A DNA stretch of 39,452 nt from Mucilaginibacter sp. L294 (GTDB lineage: Bacteria > Bacteroidota > Bacteroidia > Sphingobacteriales > Sphingobacteriaceae): NCBI RefSeq assembly GCF_001636615.1, contig NZ_LGEK01000044.1, positions 1-39,452 on the forward strand, read 5' to 3'. The position numbers were made by a program, and so were the translations under genes. Below are positions 1-6,588 of the stretch, one piece after another. Position 1 is the first letter of the stretch; every line of letters begins with the position of its first letter. The notes under the pieces are model-generated. The model made no database searches and was not told where the DNA came from. It saw nothing but the letters and a program-made list of their open reading frames with translations.

Positions 1-92
1 CAGTTATATTAACTGTAATAGACAAATATTGCCTGTATTTTTCATACTTATCCGGGTTAAAACACCCTAAATAAATGGGATTATAACTCAGG

Positions 93-120
93 TTGCCAAA
101 ACAAAATGCATCTACTTTTA
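93..120 (+). promoter_or_regulatory. Candidate promoter of the exported-protein operon
   Basis: TTG at 93-95 is followed after 17 nt by TACTTTTA at 113-120, which matches the Bacteroidetes -7 element TAnnTTTG at all but the last base. It would give a leader of about 65 nt before the first gene. No other feature is recognised in positions 1-190. The call is an inference from the consensus. Confidence 0.3.
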
Positions 121-190
121 AAGCTGATAATTAACTCGGAATACATAGTTAAACAAAGCTAAAAGATACTTAAACCACACACGCAACATC

Positions 191-1561
191 ATGAAACAAA
201 CAACCAAATTAACCATTGTACTAAACCTGTTTTTGGGGTTAAGTATGGTGGCAAATGCACAAACCCCCGCGGCTACCGATCAGCACCCCGAACTGAAGTA
301 CCGCAGAAGCTCATTACACCTTATCCTGCTGGAATCGGAAGATTTCCCGAGAAAAGAAGTGGTAATGAAAGCTTATCACGAAGCGCCATTTCCTGATAAG
401 TACAATAACCATAGCATATCAACTATTTCTGTCGACCCATCAACTTATGTACCTACTGATGCAGAAAAAATAACTGCCGGTACTAAAAAAAGCGGCATAG
501 GTAACTTTGGTGCCAGCATGCTATCGGGTGCTACGGCGGGTATTGTAGATAAAGATGCCTCTGATATGCCTTTTATAACAGGCAAAATTGTAAAAGATAA
601 GAAGATAGCCAACCAACTGGTGGCCAAGTGGTTTAACAGGCAGGCCGATGGCAGCTTTGATATGAAACTGATAGGCGATCGTGGCTCGTACGATGCTACA
701 GAAATGCAGGCCAATATTGCCAAAGGCAGCGCGAGGGGCACAGCATCGTTATCTGATGCTGGCGAGGAACTGATCAAAAACACCTTTGTGGTTTTAACAA
801 AGCTAAAGTTTGTAAGTAACGAGCCTATTGCCGCTGCGATAAGGGAAGTTGCTAAGCTTAAAGCCGGTAGCTTGCCTGCTTTGTTCCAGCCTGCTGCTTA
901 CAAGGTGCTTGATATTGCCTACAACAAGGCAAAAGAGGGTTACTCGGTATGGACAACCTCATACCTGTACCGCCTGAAATGGAACGACTCTACCGCCGCT
1001 GTTTTTTATAACGACCTGTGGATAGATAAAACCGCCAAAATCGACAAGAAAAGAAAAGAAGCTTTTGATAACACCAACCTGTTTGAGATGGAATACATAG
1101 GCAGCGAAAAATCAAGCAGTCTGGTAACCTTTTCACTAAAAGAAACCCGTAGTGAAGACCAGATAGTAGAGCTGGCAACCGTACGTAACGTTGAGCATGT
1201 TTTTGCCAAGCTGCAAAAGGCTTACGAGGTATTTAAACCTAAAACACCTATTTACTCGGGCGACCCGGTTACGGCTAAAATTGGGATGAAGGAAGGCCTG
1301 GAAGGCGGCGAGAAGTTCGAAGTGCTGGAGCAAACGGTCGATTCTAAAACCGGGCTTACCACTTATGTGAAAAAAGGAACCGTAACGGTTGATAAAAAGC
1401 AGATCTGGGATAACCGGTTTAACGCCGGTGAAGAGGTATCAGCAAACGATAAAGACGATAAAAAGAAAGACAAAGACAAGGATAAACCGGTAATTGACCG
1501 TACCTACTTTAAAGGTGGCGGTAAATTTTATGCGGGCATGCTGTTAAGGCAAATAAAGTAA
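191..1561 (+). CDS. Exported protein of unknown function, first gene of a five-gene operon
   Basis: The protein has 456 residues. A signal peptide is clear: basic N-terminus, hydrophobic stretch and a likely cut after ANAQ at residue 24, so it should be periplasmic or on the cell surface. I do not recognise the main body. Near residues 355-415 there is a compact segment (TAKIGMKEGLEGGEKFEVLE, then a charged loop, then VKKGTVTV and IWDNRF) that reads like the small beta-barrel at the C-terminus of FlgT-like proteins; this is a weak impression. A Lys/Asp-rich linker (around 420-437) precedes a final KGGGKFYAGMLLRQ tail. It begins an operon whose gaps are only 12-21 nt, so it probably works with the next four exported proteins. 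Confidence 0.85.
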   Translation: MKQTTKLTIVLNLFLGLSMVANAQTPAATDQHPELKYRRSSLHLILLESEDFPRKEVVMKAYHEAPFPDKYNNHSISTISVDPSTYVPTDAEKITAGTKKSGIGNFGASMLSGATAGIVDKDASDMPFITGKIVKDKKIANQLVAKWFNRQADGSFDMKLIGDRGSYDATEMQANIAKGSARGTASLSDAGEELIKNTFVVLTKLKFVSNEPIAAAIREVAKLKAGSLPALFQPAAYKVLDIAYNKAKEGYSVWTTSYLYRLKWNDSTAAVFYNDLWIDKTAKIDKKRKEAFDNTNLFEMEYIGSEKSSSLVTFSLKETRSEDQIVELATVRNVEHVFAKLQKAYEVFKPKTPIYSGDPVTAKIGMKEGLEGGEKFEVLEQTVDSKTGLTTYVKKGTVTVDKKQIWDNRFNAGEEVSANDKDDKKKDKDKDKPVIDRTYFKGGGKFYAGMLLRQIK

Positions 1562-1582
1562 ACACAAAACCAGATACATATA

Positions 1583-2104
1583 ATGAAAAAACAGACTACA
1601 ATTTGGGTAATGCTAATGCTGCTGATAACAGGTTTTTCATCGGTGGTTAGCGCGCAAACAAATAAAAAGGCAAATGAGGATACCGAAGCCTGGAGATATG
1701 AACTGGAAGTTGCAGGCACAGGCGTGCAGGGTACTTACCTTTTAAAGGTATGGTCGTACTCAAAAAAACCTAATGTGGCTATTGAACAGGCTAAAAAGAA
1801 CGCTGTACACGGCATTATATTTAAAGGCTTTGCCGGCGACCAGGGTATTTTGGGTAAACCACCGTTAGTTACCAACTCAAATTTAGAGCAGGAGAAGGAT
1901 GAGTGGTTCAAAACCTTTTTTGCTGATGGCGGCAAGTATATGAAGTTTGTTTCGCTTGCAAGTGATGGCGCCGTGGCAGCCGAAGACCGCATGAAGGTTG
2001 GCAAGCAATACAAAATAGGCGTGCTGGTATCGGTTAACGTGGCCCTGCTGCGTAAGGATCTGGAGGATGCCGGGATCATCAAATCATTAAATGCAGGCTT
2101 TTAA
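1583..2104 (+). CDS. Small exported protein, FlgT/LPP20-like fold suspected
   Basis: This 173-residue protein starts with a signal peptide ending near VVSAQ (residue 25). After it comes a strand-rich segment (WRYELEVAGTG), then a helix NVAIEQAKKNAVHGIIFKG. That A..QA...A pattern is typical of LPP20 and FlgT N-terminal domains, where a strand is followed by an alanine-rich helix. The end (YKIGVLVSVNVALLRKDLED) resembles the closing strand and helix of the same fold. The following gene has the same order of motifs (EDAIEEAKKVAVREILFNG, then a FF pair, then a NRPELKKKM-type tail), so the two are probably tandem paralogues. It is 21 nt downstream of gene 1. Function unknown. Confidence 0.85.
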   Translation: MKKQTTIWVMLMLLITGFSSVVSAQTNKKANEDTEAWRYELEVAGTGVQGTYLLKVWSYSKKPNVAIEQAKKNAVHGIIFKGFAGDQGILGKPPLVTNSNLEQEKDEWFKTFFADGGKYMKFVSLASDGAVAAEDRMKVGKQYKIGVLVSVNVALLRKDLEDAGIIKSLNAGF

Positions 2105-2116
2105 ACATTAATCATC

Positions 2117-2602
2117 ATGAAGAAAAACTTACTGTATATAAGCTTTGCGGCCGTGCTTGTTATCAGCAGCTGCGCCGAACAAAAGCAGCTGAACAGCAGC
2201 TACACCTATAAAACAGAATGCCTGGGTGTTGAGTTTGACGGCTCGCAAAAGGTAGTAGCTTATTCAAGCAAGCGTAACCGCGAGGATGCTATTGAAGAAG
2301 CAAAAAAGGTAGCCGTGCGCGAAATTTTATTTAACGGATTGCGCGAAGGCAAGCCCGATTGCGATGTAAAACCCATATTGAACGAGGCCAATGCCTATGC
2401 TAACCACGAGGAGTATTTTATCCGCTTCTTTAATTCGGCCTACAAAACTTACGCGCTTTATATAGAAGAACGTGCCGGGCAAAAGGCAAAGCAGCAACAA
2501 AAGGTTAAAGATGTAGCGCAAAGCACTGGTTATGTACTGAAAATAAACAGGCCCGAGCTGAAGAAGAAAATGATAGCAGACGGTATACTTCCAAATCAAT
2601 AA
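2117..2602 (+). CDS. Small lipoprotein, paralogue of the preceding gene
   Basis: The 161-residue product has a lipoprotein signal: a hydrophobic stretch followed by the lipobox VISSC, with Cys19 as the expected lipidated residue, so it should be membrane-anchored. The rest parallels the preceding protein: strand, an alanine-rich helix (EDAIEEAKKVAVREILFNG), the motif EEYFIRFFNSAYKTY against EWFKTFFADGGKYMKF, then a final strand and a helix starting NRPELKKKM. A Gln/Lys-rich insert (GQKAKQQQKVK) precedes the last strand. The order suggests one lipidated and one soluble member of a pair. The gap to the gene before is 12 nt. The fold assignment is inference; the lipobox is seen directly. Confidence 0.85.
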   Translation: MKKNLLYISFAAVLVISSCAEQKQLNSSYTYKTECLGVEFDGSQKVVAYSSKRNREDAIEEAKKVAVREILFNGLREGKPDCDVKPILNEANAYANHEEYFIRFFNSAYKTYALYIEERAGQKAKQQQKVKDVAQSTGYVLKINRPELKKKMIADGILPNQ

Positions 2603-2618
2603 CATTCAATCCTGATAA

Positions 2619-3578
2619 ATGAAACTACAAATAATGAAAATAGCCCTCCTGTTATTAATGGTATTGGGAGCGGCAACAGCCGGATTTTCGCAGGCAAAAA
2701 AGCCAACCCTAATGGTGGTGCCAAGCGACGTATGGTGTAATACAAACGGTTACATGCAAGTGTATGATGACCAGGGGACTAAAGTGAAAATTCCCGATTA
2801 TAAGAGGGCGTTCCAGGAAAACAGCGACCTGCTGGCCGTGATCAGTAAGGTGAACGGCATGATGGCCGAACGCGGGTTCCCGCTTAAAAATATGGAGTCG
2901 GTTATTAAAACGCTCGAATCTGAGCGTGCCGAGAACGCTATACTTACTTCAAAAAGCGGTGCGGGTGTATCTGAAAGCCCTATGGATAAACTTAAAAAAA
3001 CAGCCAAGGCCGATATCATCATTCAGTTAACCTGGGATGTATTAAAAACCGGCCCCAAAAAGTCGGTGCGCTTTACCATGCAGGGGCTTGATGCTTACAC
3101 CGATAAGGAAGTAGCTACAGCAGGTGGTACCGGTAACCCGTCATTTTCGGCAGAAACGGCTGTTTTACTGGAAGAAGCCGTTGCTGATAAGGTTGACAAC
3201 TTTAATGCAGGCCTGCAAAGGCATTTCGATGACCTGTTTGCTAATGGCCGCGAGATCATCATCCGCATCAAAAAATTCGATTCATGGAAAAACGACCTGG
3301 AAACCGAGTACGGTGGTAAAGAGCTGAATGTTGTGATTGAAGATTGGGTCCGCGCAAATTCGCTGAAAGGCCGTTTCAGCAATAGCGATGCTACCGAGAA
3401 CATGATGCTGTTTGAGCAGGTGCGCATCCCGCTATATGATGCAAACGGTAACGCTATTGATGCCAGGGGATTTGCCCGTGGCCTGCAAAAATTCCTTGCT
3501 GCCGCGCCATATTCTATTGTGAATAAGCTTACGGCTAAAGGCCTTGGCCAGGCCGTAATAGTACTTGGTGAAAAATAA
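2619..3578 (+). CDS. Exported protein, probably the DUF6175 family
   Basis: The product has 319 residues with a signal peptide ending near AGFSQ (residue 25). An alternative ATG at 2634 would shorten the N-terminus by five residues without loss of the signal. The text PTLMVVPSDVWC near the start, the long helix VIKTLESERAENAI and the strand ADIIIQLTWDV followed by KSVRFTMQGLDAYTDKEVA match my memory of the Bacteroidetes family annotated as DUF6175. The middle (residues 130-215) has the alternating strand pattern of CsgG-like nucleotide-free sandwich domains: a strand, a statement about an entity that is modified, then a helix EAVADKVDNFNAGLQRHFDDL. That comparison is inference. Biochemical role unknown. 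It is fourth in the operon. Confidence 0.85.
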   Translation: MKLQIMKIALLLLMVLGAATAGFSQAKKPTLMVVPSDVWCNTNGYMQVYDDQGTKVKIPDYKRAFQENSDLLAVISKVNGMMAERGFPLKNMESVIKTLESERAENAILTSKSGAGVSESPMDKLKKTAKADIIIQLTWDVLKTGPKKSVRFTMQGLDAYTDKEVATAGGTGNPSFSAETAVLLEEAVADKVDNFNAGLQRHFDDLFANGREIIIRIKKFDSWKNDLETEYGGKELNVVIEDWVRANSLKGRFSNSDATENMMLFEQVRIPLYDANGNAIDARGFARGLQKFLAAAPYSIVNKLTAKGLGQAVIVLGEK

Positions 3579-3596
3579 AAATCAAACGCAATCAAC

Positions 3597-4559
3597 ATGA
3601 AAAAACTAATCATAACCTGCATGTCGCTTTTCCTGGTGATAGGGGCGTATGCACAAAAAACTACCATAGTAAGGTCGGCGAATAGGGGGAATAGCGGTAA
3701 GGTAACCCTTGCCGCTTACATTCCCGACCAGGTGGATGACCTGCCCGAAGCCGCGCGTAACATGTTAGGCAATAAACTGAACCAGATCATCAGCCAAAAC
3801 GGTTTTGGCGGTGATGAAGGCCAGCGCTTTATTATCACCGCTAATATTGTGGTGCTTACCAAAGATATGCTCTCCACCGCGCCGCCAATGACGGCCCTTA
3901 CGCTTGATGTTAACCTTTATATTGGCGATGGTTACGAGGGTACCAAGTTTGCCAGTACATCATTGTCAGTTAAAGGGGTAGGCGAAAATATTGCTAAGGC
4001 TTACATAAACGCCTTTAAAAACATCAACCTTAACGATCCAAAACTGCAGACTTTTGTAGAGAAGGGGAAAAGCAAGATCATCAGCTACTACAACACCCAT
4101 TGCGATGTAATTATTAAACAAGCCCAAACCCTGGCCAACACCGGCCGTATGGACGAGGCTATTTATAACCTTACATCGGTACCGCAGGCTTGTACCAACT
4201 GCTATACACGTTCAATGGCACAGGTAGCGCCCATCTACAAAAAACAGGTAGAGAAGGATTGCTCGGTTAAACTTAACCAAGCCAAAAGCCTGTGGGCCGC
4301 CAACCAGGATATTAATGGCGCAAACGCGGCAAGCGAGGTTTTATCGCAGATAGACCCGCAGGCAAGCTGCTATAAAGAGGTGAAGGTTTTTGTGGCGCAG
4401 GTAGCCAAACGCGTTAAAGAAATTGATAACCGCGAATGGAGCTTTAAACTACAGGAACAAAAGAACGATATGGGTATTATTAACGCCGCGCGCGATGTAG
4501 CCGTTGCTTATGCGGCACAGCCGCGTACCACGGTATATAATGTACACGGCTGGTGGTAA
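3597..4559 (+). CDS. Exported protein with CsgG-like strand pattern and two cysteine-bearing helical repeats
   Basis: The product has 320 residues and a signal peptide ending AYAQ at residue 20. Residues about 50-140 (MLGNKLNQIISQNGFGG, RFIITANIVVLTKDML, LTLDVNLYIGDGYEG, then the long helix ENIAKAYINAFKNIN) alternate strands and helices in the way seen in CsgG and FlgT middle domains. Residues about 160-270 hold two TPR-like units, each with paired cysteines: QAQTLANTGRMDEAIYNL...CTNC and QAKSLWAANQDINGANAA...SCY. The protein ends in an aromatic tail, HGWW. It is the last gene of the operon, 18 nt after the fourth. No family name is offered; the domain comparison is from pattern only. Confidence 0.82.
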   Translation: MKKLIITCMSLFLVIGAYAQKTTIVRSANRGNSGKVTLAAYIPDQVDDLPEAARNMLGNKLNQIISQNGFGGDEGQRFIITANIVVLTKDMLSTAPPMTALTLDVNLYIGDGYEGTKFASTSLSVKGVGENIAKAYINAFKNINLNDPKLQTFVEKGKSKIISYYNTHCDVIIKQAQTLANTGRMDEAIYNLTSVPQACTNCYTRSMAQVAPIYKKQVEKDCSVKLNQAKSLWAANQDINGANAASEVLSQIDPQASCYKEVKVFVAQVAKRVKEIDNREWSFKLQEQKNDMGIINAARDVAVAYAAQPRTTVYNVHGWW

Positions 4560-4583
4560 TAGCGCTTTAAAGTATATTACCAT

Positions 4584-4772
4584 TTGGCTAAAGCCAATTG
4601 ATGTTATTATTTATCCGTCACATAAATGGGACGGCAATGAATGAAAGCGGTTATTGGGGCATCACATTTTTCGATTGAACCTATGTTTTGAAACAATGTA
4701 CGAAAGCTATGTTTTCATTGCCGTTGGCTTTAGCCAACGGTTAAAGTAAATAGGCTAATTGGCTTTAGCCAA
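4584..4772. repeat. Palindromic element built from GGCTAAAGCC hairpins
   Basis: This element fills most of the 347-nt gap between the operon and pcm. It contains three short hairpins: TTGGCTAAAGCCAA at 4584-4597, CCGTTGGCTTTAGCCAACGG at 4721-4740 and TTGGCTTTAGCCAA at 4759-4772. Between the first and second, ACGGCAATGAATGAAAGC near 4631-4648 is imperfectly inverted at about 4703-4723. The layout (outer hairpins plus an inner inverted repeat) resembles REP/BIME or MITE-type elements. No transposase is present. Confidence 0.65.
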
Positions 4773-4864
4773 AATTGAAAAGGCAGGTAGCCCAAAGTGC
4801 CCGCACGGATATGTTAAAAACATTACTGGTTAACAACCAAAGCCTTATTATAAAGCAGTAACAG

Positions 4865-4890
4865 AAGCCGGCAATATGCCGGCTTTTTAT
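4865..4890 (+). terminator. Rho-independent terminator directly before pcm
   Basis: AAGCCGGCA at 4865-4873 pairs with TGCCGGCTT at 4877-4885 over an ATA loop, followed by TTTAT. It is oriented to stop rightward transcripts coming from the upstream operon and lies only 16 nt before the pcm start codon. Confidence 0.7.
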
Positions 4891-4891
4891 A

Positions 4892-4899
4892 TAACTTTG
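4892..4899 (+). promoter_or_regulatory. -7 promoter element of pcm
   Basis: TAACTTTG fits TAnnTTTG exactly. It begins 2 nt after the terminator and ends 7 nt before the pcm ATG at 4907, so the mRNA leader should be only a few nucleotides. No convincing -33 element is seen because the terminator occupies that position. Confidence 0.5.
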
Positions 4900-4906
4900 T
4901 TTTGTA

Positions 4907-5563
4907 ATGGCGTACAAATTTATTGATAATTACCGCGAACAAGGGGCAAGGAAACGGCTGGTAGAGATACTGAGGAAAAAGGGTATTGAGGATGAAAAGG
5001 TATTGCATGCCATAGGTAAAGTGCCCCGCCATTATTTTTTCGATGAAACCTTCTGGAACCAGGCTTATAAAGATATCGCTTTCCCGATAGGGGCCGGGCA
5101 AACCATTTCGCAGCCCTACACGGTGGCTTACCAAACCGAGCTGCTGCATATCCAAAAAAATGATAAAGTGCTGGAGATAGGCACAGGCTGCGGTTACCAA
5201 ACCTGCGTACTGATGGAAGTAGGTGCCAAAGTGTTTACCATTGAGCGCCAGGAAAAACTTTACGAGCGTACCATACAGGTGTTGCCTTACATGGGCTATA
5301 AACCTAAATTCTTTTTAGGCGATGGCTCTATAGGGATTGCTGAAGATGCACCTTATGATAAGATCATCGTTACCGCCGGTGCACCCACTGTACCCGAGAT
5401 ATTATTGAAACAACTAAAAATAGGCGGTATCCTGGTTATCCCGGTAGGGGATGAAAAATCCCAAAAAATGGTAACCGTACTCAAAACCGCCGAGCATGAT
5501 TACGAACGCCACGTGCTGGATACCTTCAGGTTTGTGCCATTAGTAGGCGATAGAGCGTGGTAA
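4907..5563 (+). CDS. pcm: Protein-L-isoaspartate O-methyltransferase
   Basis: This enzyme methylates isoaspartyl residues that form in ageing proteins, using S-adenosylmethionine, and so starts their repair in the cytoplasm. The 218-residue length is normal for the family. The N-terminal helix region is followed by the substrate-loop motif GQTISQP at residues 64-70 and the SAM-binding glycine loop VLEIGTGCGYQT at 88-99. Further on, YDKIIVTAGAP (about 150-160) is the conserved post-motif strand, and LKIGGILVIPVG is the usual C-terminal motif. It stands alone on the plus strand, with a terminator and promoter immediately before it. The start at 4907 is the only ATG that leaves the family N-terminus intact. 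Confidence 0.95.
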   Translation: MAYKFIDNYREQGARKRLVEILRKKGIEDEKVLHAIGKVPRHYFFDETFWNQAYKDIAFPIGAGQTISQPYTVAYQTELLHIQKNDKVLEIGTGCGYQTCVLMEVGAKVFTIERQEKLYERTIQVLPYMGYKPKFFLGDGSIGIAEDAPYDKIIVTAGAPTVPEILLKQLKIGGILVIPVGDEKSQKMVTVLKTAEHDYERHVLDTFRFVPLVGDRAW

Positions 5564-5569
5564 CTATTA

Positions 5570-5604
5570 ATTGGTAGTTTGCACATTACATGCTAACTAC
5601 CAAT
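5570..5604. terminator. Inverted repeat between convergent pcm and the SnoaL-like gene
   Basis: ATTGGTAGTT at 5570-5579 is perfectly inverted as AACTACCAAT at 5595-5604 with a 15-nt loop. The convergent position suggests a bidirectional terminator, but there is no long T tract. The same word (CTAACTACCA-like) recurs in the surrounding bases, as in the other word-repeat gaps of the window. Confidence 0.45.
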
Positions 5605-5614
5605 CGCAGATGGT

Positions 5615-6025
5615 CTAAATTGTTTTACCTAACTGCTTTAAAATGCCTAATTCATTCGAGCTGCCCCAGCGTTCCGTCATCTTGCCGTTCTCAAATTTGC
5701 TTATTTGCATACCACGGGCTTTAATGGGCTTTCCTGTAGGAGTAATACCCATAAAATTACCGTTATGTGTGCCGGTAACCTCATAAGCAAAACTTACATT
5801 TTCGTCGTCGGCAACCAAATGTTTTACTTCAATTTTAAGGTCGGGAAAGGCAGTGCGTAGTTCGGTGAAAAAATCAATGTAACCCTGCGGACCCGCAACT
5901 TGTCCGTCTGCCGGGTCATGGTCTACTGAACCTTCGGCAACAACATCTTTCAATGCCTCAAGGTTACCCGTGTTTACGGCCTCGCCAAATTTTTTCTGTG
6001 CTTCTATATTTGCTTCTTTGCTCAT
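5615..6025 (-). CDS. SnoaL-like ester cyclase family protein
   Basis: The product has 136 residues and no signal peptide, so it is probably cytoplasmic. It has the layout of SnoaL-type, NTF2-fold proteins: an N-terminal helix (AQKKFGEAVNTGNLEALKDVV), the motif DHDPADGQVAGPQGYIDFF, the strand DLKIEVKHLVADDENVSFAYEV, then TGTHNGNFMGITPTGKPIKARGM and a closing strand with ENGKMTERW. These features match proteins annotated as ester cyclases, most of which have unproven substrates. His/Asp residues in DHDP and the W in the last strand fit the active-site pocket of the fold. It is a single gene facing pcm. The real reaction is unknown. Confidence 0.85.
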   Translation of the reverse strand: MSKEANIEAQKKFGEAVNTGNLEALKDVVAEGSVDHDPADGQVAGPQGYIDFFTELRTAFPDLKIEVKHLVADDENVSFAYEVTGTHNGNFMGITPTGKPIKARGMQISKFENGKMTERWGSSNELGILKQLGKTI

Positions 6026-6120
6026 GGTATGAATGTTTGATCAATACCATACAAGAGTGAAGCCAAGAACCGGATTTAAGGAATAATACTTACGCTATTT
6101 GGGAATAAACGGGGTTTGCC

Positions 6121-6570
6121 TTAGCGCTTCATCGCCCTGTCCATTTCCACTTTTGTGTCGCGCTCTTTCAGGGTTTCGCGTTTGTCGAAGGTCTTTTTAC
6201 CCTGGGCAAGGCCTATTTCCAATTTGGCAAAACCACGCTCGCTGATGAATAGGGCGAGGGGTACAATGGTCAATCCTTTTTCTTCGCCGCGGGTAAGGAG
6301 TTTCTTCAATTCTTTTTTGTTGAGCAGGAGTATGCGGTCACGTTTGGCTTCGTGGTTGTAGAACGACCCCATGGAGTACTCAGAGATATGCAGGTTGCGT
6401 ACATAAAGCTGGTTACCTATAAAAGTGCAAAAAGCATCGTTCACGTTGGCTTTACCCTCACGTATCGATTTAATTTCGGTACCCAATAGTTGTATGCCGG
6501 CGGTATACTTATCCAGTATATGGTATTCAAAGTATGCCTTCTTATTTTTGATATATAAATTCTGCTCCAT
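6121..6570 (-). CDS. smpB: SsrA-binding protein
   Basis: SmpB binds tmRNA and brings it to stalled ribosomes for trans-translation. The 149-residue length is normal. Family landmarks include the opening KNKKAYFEYHILDKYTAGIQ, the motif GTEIKSIREGKANVNDAF, HISEYSMGSFYNHEAKRDR and LLLNKKELKKLL, followed by VPLALFISERGFAKLEIGLAQGKK and a basic tail ending MDRAMKR that enters the decoding centre. A near -7 element (CAAATATG on the plus strand at 6578-6585) is 7 nt upstream of the ATG. It overlaps the end of the preceding Nramp-like gene, which is only 18 nt away and could also be co-transcribed. Confidence 0.95.
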   Translation of the reverse strand: MEQNLYIKNKKAYFEYHILDKYTAGIQLLGTEIKSIREGKANVNDAFCTFIGNQLYVRNLHISEYSMGSFYNHEAKRDRILLLNKKELKKLLTRGEEKGLTIVPLALFISERGFAKLEIGLAQGKKTFDKRETLKERDTKVEMDRAMKR

Positions 6571-6588
6571 TACCCTGCAAATATGCGA

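Noticed and set aside
191..4559. Operon considered as curli or as a phage or toxin cluster
   Set aside because: There is no curlin-like repeat protein, CsgE/F homologue, toxin or phage motif; only general fold-level resemblance to CsgG/FlgT/LPP20.
4823..5200. 125-codon minus-strand reading frame opposite pcm
   Set aside because: Shadow of pcm, which has all family motifs.
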